DNA of 64,000 bases. Origin: Rodentibacter caecimuris. GTDB taxonomy: Bacteria > Pseudomonadota > Gammaproteobacteria > Enterobacterales > Pasteurellaceae. Both the position numbers and the translations under genes were made by a program. This document shows positions 35,310-44,834 of this stretch, piece after piece. The DNA is taken from the NCBI RefSeq assembly GCF_024622045.1, contig NZ_JANKBP010000001.1; one strand, written 5' to 3'. A model generated the notes under the pieces. It had not been told where the DNA came from, ran no database searches, and worked only from the letters and a program-made list of their open reading frames with translations. The stretch's first letter is position 1. Each line of letters begins with the position of its first letter.

Positions 35310-36734
35310 ATGAGTAAAGAAATTAAAACCCAAGTCGTTGTACTTGGTGCCGGGCCGGCAGGCTACTCTGCTGCATTCCGTTGTGCGGATCTTGGCTTAG
35401 AAACAGTACTTGTTGAACGTTATTCTACGCTTGGTGGTGTGTGTTTGAATGTAGGTTGTATTCCATCTAAAGCCTTATTACACGTTGCTAAAGTCATTGA
35501 AGAAGCAAAACATGCTGGAAAAAATGGTGTTTATTTTAGTGAGCCTAAAATTGATTTAGACCAAGTTCGTGCGGGTAAAGATGCGGTTGTTGCAAAATTA
35601 ACCGGTGGTTTAGCGGGTATGGCGAAACAACGTAAAGTAACTGTGGTAGAGGGTTTAGCCGCTTTTACCGATCCGAATACTTTAGTTGCCCGTGATCGTG
35701 ACGGTAACCCGACGACGGTAAAATTTGATAATGCGATTATTGCGGCAGGTTCACGTCCAATTGAATTACCTTTCATTCCACACGAAGATCCGCGTATTTG
35801 GAATTCAACCGATGCACTTAAATTAAAAGAAGTACCGAAAAAATTACTCATCATGGGTGGCGGTATTATCGGTTTAGAGATGGGAACGGTTTATCACGCA
35901 TTGGGTTCAGAGATTGAAGTAGTTGAAATGTTTGACCAAGTTATTCCTGCTGCGGATAAAGATGTTGTTGCTATTTATACCAAACAAATCGAGAAAAAAT
36001 TTAAGCTAATGCTTGAAACCAAAGTCACCGCTGTTGAAGCTAAAGATGACGGTATTTATGTCTCAATGGAAGGTAAAGCTTGCAATGACACTAAACGTTA
36101 TGATGCAGTTCTCGTGGCGATCGGTCGTGTGCCTAACGGCAAATTAATTGATGCGGGTAAAGCCGGTGTTGAAGTTGATGAGCGTGGTTTCATTCGAGTG
36201 GATAAACAAATGCGTACTAATGTACCGCATATTTTTGCGATCGGTGATATCGTAGGACAACCAATGTTAGCCCATAAAGGGGTTCACGAAGGTCATGTTG
36301 CCGCTGAAGTGATTGCGGGACAAAAACATTACTTTGATCCGAAAGTCATTCCATCAATTGCTTATACTGAACCGGAAGTTGCTTGGGTTGGTAAAACCGA
36401 AAAAGAATGTAAACAGGAAGGTTTAAATTACGAAGTCGCGAAATTCCCATGGGCGGCATCGGGTCGTGCGATTGCATCCGAATGTTCGGAAGGGATGACA
36501 AAACTTATCTTTGATAAAGATACACATCGCATTCTTGGCGGTGCGATCGTTGGTTCAAACGGTGGTGAATTGTTAGGTGAAATTGGTCTTGCTATTGAAA
36601 TGGGATGTGATGCGGAAGATATCGCATTAACTATCCATGCTCACCCAACATTACACGAATCGGTTGGATTGGCTGCTGAAGTTTTTGAAGGATCGATTAC
36701 CGATCTTCCTAATGCAAAAGCAAAGAAAAAATAG
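35310..36734 (+). CDS. lpdA: Dihydrolipoyl dehydrogenase E3
   Basis: FAD flavoprotein that reoxidises dihydrolipoamide for the pyruvate and 2-oxoglutarate dehydrogenases and glycine cleavage. 474 residues: FAD motif VVLGAGPAGYSAAFR, redox disulfide GGVCLNVGCIPSKALL (about residues 43-56), NAD-binding GGGIIGLEMGTVYHALGS, FAD motif IFAIGDIVGQPMLAH, and the C-terminal dimer-interface HAHPTLHES. Start: ATG after GAGG. Confidence 0.98.
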   Translation: MSKEIKTQVVVLGAGPAGYSAAFRCADLGLETVLVERYSTLGGVCLNVGCIPSKALLHVAKVIEEAKHAGKNGVYFSEPKIDLDQVRAGKDAVVAKLTGGLAGMAKQRKVTVVEGLAAFTDPNTLVARDRDGNPTTVKFDNAIIAAGSRPIELPFIPHEDPRIWNSTDALKLKEVPKKLLIMGGGIIGLEMGTVYHALGSEIEVVEMFDQVIPAADKDVVAIYTKQIEKKFKLMLETKVTAVEAKDDGIYVSMEGKACNDTKRYDAVLVAIGRVPNGKLIDAGKAGVEVDERGFIRVDKQMRTNVPHIFAIGDIVGQPMLAHKGVHEGHVAAEVIAGQKHYFDPKVIPSIAYTEPEVAWVGKTEKECKQEGLNYEVAKFPWAASGRAIASECSEGMTKLIFDKDTHRILGGAIVGSNGGELLGEIGLAIEMGCDAEDIALTIHAHPTLHESVGLAAEVFEGSITDLPNAKAKKK

Positions 36735-36751
36735 TTAGTTTTTCATGATTA

Positions 36752-36783
36752 AAAGGCAATCTCTATGGATTGCCTTTATTTTT
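36752..36783 (+). terminator. lpdA terminator
   Basis: AAAGGCAATC and GATTGCCTTT form a perfect 10-bp stem with a 6-nt loop, followed by ATTTTTA. Confidence 0.88.
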
Positions 36784-36901
36784 AGAAGCCATAGTATAAA
36801 TTTGTGTAAAAATTCAATTTTAACTGTCTATTTTCTTTTATATCTGATAGTATCCCAAAAATCTTATTTTTGTACCTTTTAATTATTTTCAATTTTTTAG
36901 T

Positions 36902-37453
36902 ATGTTAAAGCGATTTTTAATGCTTACCGGGATTGTTACCCTCGCCACCGCCTGTTCAAGCGGAAGCAATAATGCCTATCATAATAAAATTTCAGAGAGC
37001 GATGATGCACAACTCACCGGATTAATTAGTAAATTAGAAAAGGGTGATCGTAGTATTCGTCACACATTAAGAACAAACCGTCCTCATTCCGGTTTAATTG
37101 GTGATAAAGCGCTTGCCGGTGTTTATACAGAGTGGGCGGGAACACGCTATAGAATGGGCGGTACGAGTAAGCGTGGTATTGATTGTTCGGCATTTATGCA
37201 AACCACCTTTCTGAATGCTTACGGTATTAAACTCCCTCGTTCTACTGCTGAACAGCGTTATTTAGGGCATAAAATTAGTAAACATGAATTACAAAAAGGC
37301 GATCTTGTTTTCTTCCGTGGTAATAACCATGTGGGAGTTTATATCGGCAATAATCAATTTATGCATGCCAGTTCGAGCCAAGGTGTTACCATTAGCTCTT
37401 TAGATGAAAACTATTGGACAAGAACTTATACCCAATCACGTCGCATTATGTAA
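36902..37453 (+). CDS. NlpC/P60 murein endopeptidase lipoprotein (MepS/Spr-like)
   Basis: Probable outer-membrane lipoprotein that cleaves peptidoglycan crosslinks. 183 residues. The lipobox LATACS places the acylated Cys at about residue 18. The NlpC/P60 domain has Cys in RGIDCSAFMQTTF, His in NNHVGVYIGNNQFMHAS and LPRSTAEQR, very similar to E. coli Spr (MepS). No clear ribosome site. Terminators flank it on both sides, so it is monocistronic. Confidence 0.9.
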   Translation: MLKRFLMLTGIVTLATACSSGSNNAYHNKISESDDAQLTGLISKLEKGDRSIRHTLRTNRPHSGLIGDKALAGVYTEWAGTRYRMGGTSKRGIDCSAFMQTTFLNAYGIKLPRSTAEQRYLGHKISKHELQKGDLVFFRGNNHVGVYIGNNQFMHASSSQGVTISSLDENYWTRTYTQSRRIM

Positions 37454-37486
37454 AGTAAAGTGCGGTCGTTTTTAACCTATTTTTTA

Positions 37487-37522
37487 AGGCTAAATGAGAT
37501 GGTAATTTCATTTAGCCTTTTC
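37487..37522 (+). terminator. Terminator after the NlpC/P60 gene
   Basis: AAGGCTAAATGA and TCATTTAGCCTT pair perfectly over 12 bp with a 9-nt loop, followed by TTCTTTT. Confidence 0.88.
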
Positions 37523-37640
37523 TTTTATGACGATTTTTATACCTCTTTCGGTCAGGAAATTTCCATTTTTTCCAGCGTTTTATGATAGAATTTGAACTCA
37601 AAAATATTGATATTATCTCACTTTATCATTGAGCCCTTTT

Positions 37641-38183
37641 ATGAATAAACAACTTGAACTGATTAAATCTTCTATAAAATCTATTCCTAACTACCCAAAA
37701 GAGGGAATTATCTTTCGCGATATTACCTCATTGCTAGAAGTACCGGAGGCCTTTAAAACGAGTATTGAGCTGATCGTTGAACAATACCGCAATAAAAATA
37801 TTACTAAAGTACTAGGTACGGAATCTCGCGGCTTTATTTTTGGTGCGCCGGTTGCGATTGCGTTGGCTTTACCTTTTGAATTAGTGCGTAAACCTAAAAA
37901 GTTACCCCGTGAAACAATTTCTCAATCTTATCAATTGGAATATGGACAAGACACCTTAGAAATACATGCTGATGCAATTTCTCCGGATGATAATGTATTA
38001 ATCATTGATGATTTACTTGCAACAGGCGGAACCGTAGAAGCAACGGTTAAACTTGTCGAGCGTTTAGGCGGAAAGGTTAATCATGCGGCATTTGTGATTA
38101 ATTTGCCTGAACTGGGCGGTGAGAAACGTTTAAATGATTTAGGCGTGGATTGCTATACTTTAGTTAATTTTGAAGGTCATTAA
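37641..38183 (+). CDS. apt: Adenine phosphoribosyltransferase
   Basis: Salvages adenine to AMP using PRPP. 180 residues from ATG 37641; a TTG four codons upstream is less likely. The PRPP loop is VLIIDDLLATGGTVEA, the N-terminal hood is IPNYPKEGIIFRDIT, and ESRGFIFGAPVA and VRKPKKLPRET complete the family pattern. dnaX follows after 12 bp, the apt-dnaX pairing seen in enterics. Confidence 0.97.
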   Translation: MNKQLELIKSSIKSIPNYPKEGIIFRDITSLLEVPEAFKTSIELIVEQYRNKNITKVLGTESRGFIFGAPVAIALALPFELVRKPKKLPRETISQSYQLEYGQDTLEIHADAISPDDNVLIIDDLLATGGTVEATVKLVERLGGKVNHAAFVINLPELGGEKRLNDLGVDCYTLVNFEGH

Positions 38184-38195
38184 CAATACAAACCA

Positions 38196-40274
38196 ATGAG
38201 TTATCAAGTTTTAGCCCGAAAATGGCGTCCCCAAACCTTTGATGAGGTAGTCGGACAAGGGCATATTATTACCGCACTTTCTAATGGATTAAAAGAGCAG
38301 CGACTTCATCATGCCTACCTGTTTTCGGGTACGCGCGGCGTGGGAAAGACTTCTATTGCCCGCCTTTTCGCTAAAGGTCTAAATTGCATTAAAAACGGTA
38401 TTACGGATCATCCGTGTGGCGAATGTGAAAATTGCAAAGCCATTGAGCAAGGCTCATTTATTGATCTTATTGAGATTGATGCGGCTTCACGGACAAAAGT
38501 GGAAGATACGCGCGAGTTACTGGATAACGTGCAATACAAACCGGTGGTTGGGCGTTTTAAAGTGTATTTAATTGATGAAGTGCATATGCTATCGCGTCAT
38601 TCTTTTAATGCCCTGCTTAAAACCTTGGAAGAGCCGCCTGAGTATGTAAAATTTTTGCTTGCTACCACGGATCCGCAAAAACTGCCGGTAACAATTTTAT
38701 CCCGTTGTATGCAATTTCACCTGAAAGCACTGAATGAACAGCAAATTTCACAACATCTTGCACATATTCTCACCCAAGAAAATATTCCTTTTGAGCCATT
38801 GGCTTTAGATAAATTGGCGAAAGCGGCTCAAGGTGGAATTCGCGATAGTTTAAGCTTAACGGATCAAGCTATTGCAATGGGGGATCGCCATGTTACGGTA
38901 AATGTGGTGAATGCAATGTTAGGCTTACTTGATGATACTCAAGCCATTGATATTATTTATGCCCTGCATCAGGGAAACGGTGAACGTTTGATGAGAGTGC
39001 TTCAAACTGTTTCTGAAAAAGCCGGTGATTGGGATCAATTATTGGCGGAAGTGGCGGAAAAACTTCACCAAATTGCGTTAATACAGCTATTGCCACAAAA
39101 TACGGCGAATGAAAACGAACACCTCACATTTCTTGCAGAATATATCTCACCGGAAGATGTTCAATTTTTCTATCAAGTGATTGTTTCCGGTAGAAAAGAA
39201 CTGAGTGCTGCACCGAATTATCGTGTAGGCGTGGAAATGACATTATTGAGGGCATTGGCATTTCACCCAAAGTTTCTTGCGGCAACACCTAAGGCGAATT
39301 TATCTGCCGAGGCGGCACTTTCTGTTGGAAAAGGTGCGGCTGAGAATTCGGGCAATTATATTGATATGCCGGTGTTGTCGCAAAATATTAAATCCAACTA
39401 TAAGAAAACGAAATCCGTTCAGCCTACTTCCTCGAAGCATAAAGAAACAAATTTTGTCGGACTGGCGGCATTAGAAGCCTTAAAACAACTTGATCAAATT
39501 GAAACGAGTGAACGACAAGCCCGTCAAAAAGAAATGGATGAGGCGGTGAATAAGGCAATACATCAGGTACAAACACTTGATGAACAAAAAATACAGCGAA
39601 AAATGACCGCACTTCCCGTGCGTGAAATGACACCTCCCAAAAAAGTAGTGCAGTCAGGTTCAAAAAACGTGTCGGAGATACCCAAAAATGTTCAAACTAT
39701 GATGAACATAGTGGAAGATCATTCTGACTTGGAACAGGAAGAGCGGGAAATTATTGAGGCGGAAAATTATCGGTGGGAGTGGAGTAATCCCGAATTGGCA
39801 AAAGAGACGCTAACCATTGCACCTTCCGATATTAAACAAGCCATACTGAAAGATATTACTCCGGAGTTGAATTCCCGTATTATTGAAATGACACAAACCC
39901 AAGATGAATGGGCTAATATTGTGGAAAGTTCGGGAATGAGCGGTTTTTCGAAAGAATTGGCATTAAACTGCTTTTTATTGGATAAAACCGAAGAAAAAAT
40001 CTATCTGGGGCTTCATTCAACAAAAGCGCATTTACGCCAAGAACGTAGTATTCATTTATTGGCAGAAGCACTGAGCCAATTTTATGAAAAATTGATAACC
40101 ATTGATATTCAATTGGATGATCGGGATAGTGCAACGCCAATGGTTTATCGTAAAAAAATTTATCAAGATTTACGGGAACAAGCCCGTGATGAACTTCAAC
40201 AGGATAAAAAACTCCTTCTCCTACAAAAAGAATTTGATGCGAAATTAGATATTGAGAGTATTCGTCCTGTTTAG
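38196..40274 (+). CDS. dnaX: DNA polymerase III subunit tau (and possibly gamma)
   Basis: Clamp-loader motor and replisome organiser. 692 residues. AAA+ core: Walker A SGTRGVGKTSIARL, zinc site CGECENCK, Walker B IDEVHMLSRHSFNALLKTLEEPP, sensor SRCMQF. Domain III runs to about residue 360. A charged linker follows, then the tau-specific domains IV-V at the C-terminus, including the DnaE-binding end. A-rich tracts at codons 482-490 could give a shortened gamma-like product (separate entry). It lies 12 bp after apt. Confidence 0.96.
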   Translation: MSYQVLARKWRPQTFDEVVGQGHIITALSNGLKEQRLHHAYLFSGTRGVGKTSIARLFAKGLNCIKNGITDHPCGECENCKAIEQGSFIDLIEIDAASRTKVEDTRELLDNVQYKPVVGRFKVYLIDEVHMLSRHSFNALLKTLEEPPEYVKFLLATTDPQKLPVTILSRCMQFHLKALNEQQISQHLAHILTQENIPFEPLALDKLAKAAQGGIRDSLSLTDQAIAMGDRHVTVNVVNAMLGLLDDTQAIDIIYALHQGNGERLMRVLQTVSEKAGDWDQLLAEVAEKLHQIALIQLLPQNTANENEHLTFLAEYISPEDVQFFYQVIVSGRKELSAAPNYRVGVEMTLLRALAFHPKFLAATPKANLSAEAALSVGKGAAENSGNYIDMPVLSQNIKSNYKKTKSVQPTSSKHKETNFVGLAALEALKQLDQIETSERQARQKEMDEAVNKAIHQVQTLDEQKIQRKMTALPVREMTPPKKVVQSGSKNVSEIPKNVQTMMNIVEDHSDLEQEEREIIEAENYRWEWSNPELAKETLTIAPSDIKQAILKDITPELNSRIIEMTQTQDEWANIVESSGMSGFSKELALNCFLLDKTEEKIYLGLHSTKAHLRQERSIHLLAEALSQFYEKLITIDIQLDDRDSATPMVYRKKIYQDLREQARDELQQDKKLLLLQKEFDAKLDIESIRPV
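39639..39668 (+). other. Candidate slippery tracts in dnaX
   Basis: Six A at 39639-39644 read in frame as AAA AAA before GTAGTG; loss of one A gives an immediate TAG. Further on, A-AAA-AAC at 39662-39668 is in the correct register for -1 slippage, and the -1 frame closes after about 17 codons. Either would yield a product of about 483-507 residues, comparable to gamma. No stimulatory stem-loop was verified. Confidence 0.3.
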
Positions 40275-40471
40275 GTTTCATTTTAAAAGTAGCTGTAAAA
40301 TAGTAAGAAAACAAACCGCACTTTATGGATTTAGGGAATACAAAAGTGAGGTTTTTTGTGGGGAAATTTATTAAATTGGTTTTTTTGATTAATTTAATAG
40401 ATTTTAATAGTTGAAACCTTTCTATATAATGCGAAGGAAATTTACTTCAACTTAATAAAGAGGAGCATCTC

Positions 40472-41992
40472 ATGACGTCAAAATGTCCATTTTCTCATTC
40501 AACACCTTTAACAATGGGAAACGGCGCACCTGTTGCCGATAACCAAAACAGCTTAACAGCCGGCCCTCGAGGACCATTACTTGCGCAAGATTTATGGCTT
40601 AATGAAAAATTAGCGGATTTCGTCCGTGAAGTTATTCCTGAGCGTCGTATGCACGCAAAAGGTTCAGGTGCCTTTGGTACGTTCACCGTAACTCATGACA
40701 TCACCAAATATACCCGTGCTAAAATCTTCAGCGAAGTGGGTAAAAAAACTGAAATGTTCGCACGTTTCACCACTGTGGCAGGTGAACGCGGTGCGGCAGA
40801 TGCGGAACGTGATATTCGCGGTTTTGCATTAAAATTCTATACGGAAGAAGGTAACTGGGATATGGTGGGTAACAATACACCGGTATTCTTCTTACGTGAT
40901 CCGCGTAAATTCCCTGATCTAAACAAAGCGGTAAAACGTGATCCTCGCACTAATATGCGTTCAGCGACCAATAACTGGGATTTCTGGACATTGTTACCTG
41001 AAGCGTTACACCAAGTAACTATCGTGATGAGTGATCGTGGTATTCCGGCAAGCTATCGTCATATGCACGGTTACGGCTCGCACACTTATAGCTTTTGGAA
41101 CGAAGCGGGCGAACGTTTTTGGGTGAAATTCCATTTCCATACTCAACAAGGTATCAAAAACTTTACGAATGAAGAAGCGGCAGAGTTAATCGCAAATGAT
41201 CGTGAAACCCATCAACGTGACTTATATGAAGCGATTGAACGTGGCGATTTCCCGAAATGGAAAATGTTTATCCAAGTTATGCCTGAAGCAGACGCGGAAA
41301 AAGTACCTTACCATCCGTTTGATTTAACCAAAGTATGGCCGAAAAAAGATTATCCGTTAATTGAAGTCGGTGAATTCGAACTTAATCGTAATCCTGAAAA
41401 CTTCTTTGCCGATGTGGAACAATCCGCATTTGCACCGAGCAACTTAGTACCGGGAATCGGTGCAAGTCCGGATAGAATGTTACAAGCCCGTTTGTTCAAC
41501 TATGCGGATGCACAACGTTATCGTTTAGGCGTGAACTACCGTCAAATTCCGGTTAACCGCCCTCGTTGCCCTGTTCACAGCAACCAACGTGATGGTCAAG
41601 GTCGTGTCGATGGTAATTATGGCGGCTTACCGCACTATGAGCCAAACAGCTTTAATCAATGGCAACAACAACCGGATTTCGCAGAGCCGCCACTTCGCAT
41701 TAACGGTGACGCAGCATTCTGGGATTATCGCCAAGATGATAACGATTATTTCAGCCAACCGCGTGCATTGTTTAACTTAATGAAAGCAGAACAAAAACAA
41801 GCTTTATTTAACAATACGGCTGCTGCTATGGGCGATGCGCCTGATTTTATTAAATATCGTCATATCCGTAACTGCCACTGGTGTGATCCGGCATACGGTG
41901 AAGGTGTTGCGAAAGCATTAGGTTTAACGGTAGAAGATGCGTTGAAAGCTCGTGATACCGATCCTGCGTTAGGTCAAGGCGGTTTATTATAA
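40472..41992 (+). CDS. hktE: Monofunctional haem catalase (HktE/KatA)
   Basis: Degrades hydrogen peroxide. 506 residues, small-subunit clade. Catalytic His61 in RRMHAKGSGAFG, catalytic Asn in NWDMVGNNTPVFFLRDP, proximal haem Tyr in RLFNYADAQRYRLG, NADPH-type region RDLYEAI. Start: ATG after AAAGAGGAG. The upstream gap (40275-40471) has an uptake signal and AT-rich promoter-like DNA. OxyR control is known for Haemophilus catalase but no site was confirmed here. Confidence 0.97.
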   Translation: MTSKCPFSHSTPLTMGNGAPVADNQNSLTAGPRGPLLAQDLWLNEKLADFVREVIPERRMHAKGSGAFGTFTVTHDITKYTRAKIFSEVGKKTEMFARFTTVAGERGAADAERDIRGFALKFYTEEGNWDMVGNNTPVFFLRDPRKFPDLNKAVKRDPRTNMRSATNNWDFWTLLPEALHQVTIVMSDRGIPASYRHMHGYGSHTYSFWNEAGERFWVKFHFHTQQGIKNFTNEEAAELIANDRETHQRDLYEAIERGDFPKWKMFIQVMPEADAEKVPYHPFDLTKVWPKKDYPLIEVGEFELNRNPENFFADVEQSAFAPSNLVPGIGASPDRMLQARLFNYADAQRYRLGVNYRQIPVNRPRCPVHSNQRDGQGRVDGNYGGLPHYEPNSFNQWQQQPDFAEPPLRINGDAAFWDYRQDDNDYFSQPRALFNLMKAEQKQALFNNTAAAMGDAPDFIKYRHIRNCHWCDPAYGEGVAKALGLTVEDALKARDTDPALGQGGLL

Positions 41993-42013
41993 TAGCTTTG
42001 TAACCTTTTTAAG

Positions 42014-42052
42014 AAAAACAGTTGATGTCAAAACGGCATCAACTGTTTTTTT
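42014..42052 (+). terminator. hktE terminator
   Basis: AAAAACAGTTGATG and CATCAACTGTTTTT form a perfect 14-bp stem with a 9-nt loop and T tail. Confidence 0.95.
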
Positions 42053-42104
42053 ATTAACGTGCGGTTAGAAAATAAAATTTTTTCTGACCGCACTTTGGTT
42101 TTAT

Positions 42105-42758
42105 TTATTGTGCGGATAACATTGGGTAGGCTTTAATAAAATCCGGCAATCGATAGGCTTTGCTAAAAATTAAGGTGTAATTATTACGATCATTGTTTAC
42201 CGCAACCGTCTCGGGGATTGGCTCGTCCAAACCGAACCGCCAAGGTTGATTGCCTATACGTGTAATCAAATATTCATTTCTGATCTCAATAGGGCCTTCA
42301 TAGGATTTCCCATCTATTGTGATCATTTTATATTCAATAGGCAGATTGACCGATCCGTAAACTGTTTTCCAAAAGAAATAAGGCGACGCGGTCGGGTTTA
42401 AAATAGAGCGATTTGTTCCTGCTTTTTGTGTTAGTTCAACCACTTTGCCGTCAGATAATGCTAAATGATGTTGCCCCGGTTCTAAGATGAGCTTTTGCGT
42501 TTGATGAGCAGCAAGAGTGATTTCTTTTTTATCTAGTTTAAACGTCACGCTATGATCGGTCGGATTATCTGCATAAACGATATTTTTATCGTACCATGCC
42601 GTTAAATCCTCCGCTTCAAATGGGAAATATTTTGCGATAATCGAAACCACAAAATTTCGTTTACCGTCATCGGCATTGTCAGCTGTTGCTGATGTTTGCA
42701 CAAAAGCTACGCCGACCAAAGCGACGATAATACTGAGTAACATAATCAGTTTTTTCAT
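42105..42758 (-). CDS. Secreted protein of unknown function
   Basis: 217 residues with a clear signal peptide (MKKLIMLLSIIVALVGVAFV, cleavage probably after TSATA). The exported part looks beta-rich (SVTFKLDKKEITLAAHQTQ, then ILEPGQHHLALSDGKVVEL) and ends in an aromatic-rich stretch (SPYFFWKTVYG, IGNQPWRFGLDEP). No Cys in the mature part, no lipobox and no family recognised. Downstream of proA on the same strand, 57 bp apart with an uptake-signal hairpin between them. Ribosome site AGGAGAATTCT precedes the ATG. Confidence 0.75.
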   Translation of the reverse strand: MKKLIMLLSIIVALVGVAFVQTSATADNADDGKRNFVVSIIAKYFPFEAEDLTAWYDKNIVYADNPTDHSVTFKLDKKEITLAAHQTQKLILEPGQHHLALSDGKVVELTQKAGTNRSILNPTASPYFFWKTVYGSVNLPIEYKMITIDGKSYEGPIEIRNEYLITRIGNQPWRFGLDEPIPETVAVNNDRNNYTLIFSKAYRLPDFIKAYPMLSAQ

Positions 42759-42776
42759 AGAATTCTCCTAAAAATA

Positions 42777-42804
42777 ACCGCACTTTATTGCTGATAAGTG
42801 CGGT
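42777..42804 (-). terminator. Inverted uptake-signal hairpin after proA
   Basis: ACCGCACTT and AAGTGCGGT pair over 9 bp with a 10-nt loop immediately past the proA stop on the minus strand. The T tail (TATTTTTAGG) is moderate. Confidence 0.65.
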
Positions 42805-42815
42805 TGAAATAAAGA

Positions 42816-44069
42816 TTATTTTCTTGTGGTGTAATTTCCTTCACAGACCCATTTATAGGTAGTAAGCGCTTCTAATCCCATTGGACCGCGTGCATGGAGT
42901 TTCTGGGTGCTGACGGCAACTTCCGCCCCTAAGCCAAATTGTCCGCCATCCGTAAAGCGAGTACTTGCATTCACATAAACCGCAGCAGCATCCACTTGGC
43001 TTACAAATTTCTGCGCCACGGTTTGAGAGGCGGTTAAAATACTTTCGGAATGTTGCGTACCGTATTCACGAATATGGGCAATCGCTGTCTGAATATCCTT
43101 TACTATCACCACATTTAAATCAAGAGAACCCCATTCTTCACGTAATTGTTGCTCGGTGATTTCATCTACCGTTGCTCCGGTTTGTTTTAATATTTCAAGT
43201 GCGGTTGATTTTGCGTGATATTTTACGTTTTTCGCTGTAAGTTGAGCCACAAGTTTAGGTAAAAATTCAGCGGCGATAGAATCTTGCACGAGTAGGGTTT
43301 CTAGGGTATTACAAGTGCTTGGACGTTGGGTTTTCGCATTGTCGATAACGAGAACAGCCTGATTTTGATCCGCACTTTCTTCCACAAAAGTATGACAAAC
43401 GCCCACGCCGCCGATAATCACCGGAATGGTGGCGTGTTGTTTACAAAGCTCGTGTAAGTTTGCCCCACCACGCGGAATAATCATATCCACATAGCGATCA
43501 AGTTTTAATAATTGCATGACGAGATCACGATTAGGATCGGTAATCGCTTGCACGGCAAATTTAGGTAACCCAGCTTGCTCAAGGGCGTTTTGCACCACCT
43601 TCACCAAAATATTATTGGAAAATTGGGTTTCTTTTCCCCCTCGTAAAATGACGGCATTGCCCGTTTTTAAACAAAGGCTTGCCACATCAATAGTAACATT
43701 TGGGCGTGCCTCATAAATAGTACCGATTACCCCAATCGGCGTGCGGATACGTTCGATTTTTAAACCGCTATCCAATGTTCCCCCATCAATAATTTTACCC
43801 ACAGGATCGGCAAGCGAAATCACATGACGTACGTCATTGGCAATGCCTTGTAAGCGTTCCGGAGTGAGTTGAAGACGATCAATCAACGCTTCAGACAGTC
43901 CGTTTTGCTTTGCCAGTTCAATATCCTTTGCATTCTCGGTTAAAATACGATCTGCTTGCTGTTCTAATTGTTCGGCAATAATATTTAAGGCATTGTTTTT
44001 TTCTGCGGTACTTAATTGTGCTAACACAAAAGCCGCTTCTTTGGCTTGTTTTCCCATCTGTTCTAACAT
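42816..44069 (-). CDS. proA: Gamma-glutamyl phosphate reductase
   Basis: Second step of proline synthesis, NADPH-dependent reduction of glutamyl-5-phosphate. 417 residues of the aldehyde dehydrogenase fold. The catalytic Cys lies in QRPSTCNTLETLLV, the glycine-rich region is LRGGKETQFSN, and the C-terminal signature is STRFTDGGQFGLGAEVAVSTQ. No proB is next to it here, as in H. influenzae. Confidence 0.97.
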   Translation of the reverse strand: MLEQMGKQAKEAAFVLAQLSTAEKNNALNIIAEQLEQQADRILTENAKDIELAKQNGLSEALIDRLQLTPERLQGIANDVRHVISLADPVGKIIDGGTLDSGLKIERIRTPIGVIGTIYEARPNVTIDVASLCLKTGNAVILRGGKETQFSNNILVKVVQNALEQAGLPKFAVQAITDPNRDLVMQLLKLDRYVDMIIPRGGANLHELCKQHATIPVIIGGVGVCHTFVEESADQNQAVLVIDNAKTQRPSTCNTLETLLVQDSIAAEFLPKLVAQLTAKNVKYHAKSTALEILKQTGATVDEITEQQLREEWGSLDLNVVIVKDIQTAIAHIREYGTQHSESILTASQTVAQKFVSQVDAAAVYVNASTRFTDGGQFGLGAEVAVSTQKLHARGPMGLEALTTYKWVCEGNYTTRK

Positions 44070-44242
44070 AGTATGTTCCTTTAAAAATACAACAATAATG
44101 GTGCGTAGCTTATCCGAAAAACGAGGAAGATTAAATGCTTAATAAATAGGATTTGGAGAAAAACTGTATGTTTTTAACCGGAAAAAATGTGAGATTCGCC
44201 AAAAGTGCGGTCGTTTTTTAAATGATTTTTAAAGGAAAACAA

Positions 44243-44800
44243 ATGAAAAAACAAATTTTGATTTTTGTATTAGGTCTACTGATGCTCAGCCGTTTTGCGT
44301 TTGCGCATAACTTACAACTTGAACAACCATTACCGGCAGTAAAAGTCGCGGAATATGGCGAGATCCTACTTGTAGGAAAAGAGACCAAATTCCAAACTTG
44401 GGCGTCTTCCTCATTAGCGGGGAAAGTTCGGGTGATTCATCATCTGGCAGGAAGAACGGCGGCGAAAGAAAAAAATCAATCAATGATTGATGCCATCAAA
44501 GCAGCGCGTTTTTCTTCATCCGACTATCAAACTACGACAATTATCAATGCTGATGATGCTATTGTCGGCACGGGAATGTTTGTGAAAAGTAGTGCGGAAA
44601 AGGGTAAAATAGAAAACCCGCACAGCCAAGTGGTACTGGATGATAAAAGTACGGTAAAAAACGCGTGGCATTTAAATGCCAAAGACAGCGCGATTATTGT
44701 GTTGGATAAAAAGGGTAAAGTAAAATTTGTGAAAGAAGGCAAGTTGTCTAACGCAGATATTCAGACAGTGATTGCGTTAATAACAGAATTGATGAAGTAA
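44243..44800 (+). CDS. ytfJ: YtfJ-family periplasmic thioredoxin-fold protein
   Basis: 185 residues from ATG 44243 (after AAAGGAAAA), with a signal peptide ending AFA|HNLQ. Family marks are LPAVKVAEYGEILL, GKVRVIHHLAGRTAAKE, SSDYQTTTIINADDAI and SAIIVLDKKGKVKFVKEGKL. Thioredoxin-like fold without a CxxC in this copy. YtfJ function is not established. It lies convergent to the anti-sigma/sigma genes, separated by a hairpin. Confidence 0.85.
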   Translation: MKKQILIFVLGLLMLSRFAFAHNLQLEQPLPAVKVAEYGEILLVGKETKFQTWASSSLAGKVRVIHHLAGRTAAKEKNQSMIDAIKAARFSSSDYQTTTIINADDAIVGTGMFVKSSAEKGKIENPHSQVVLDDKSTVKNAWHLNAKDSAIIVLDKKGKVKFVKEGKLSNADIQTVIALITELMK

Positions 44801-44807
44801 TATTTAT

Positions 44808-44834
44808 GCGGAAGTTTAAAACTTCCGCTTTTTT
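44808..44834. terminator. Bidirectional terminator between ytfJ and the anti-sigma gene
   Basis: GCGGAAG and CTTCCGC pair around TTTAAAA and are followed by six T. The anti-sigma stop codon lies at its edge. Confidence 0.88.
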
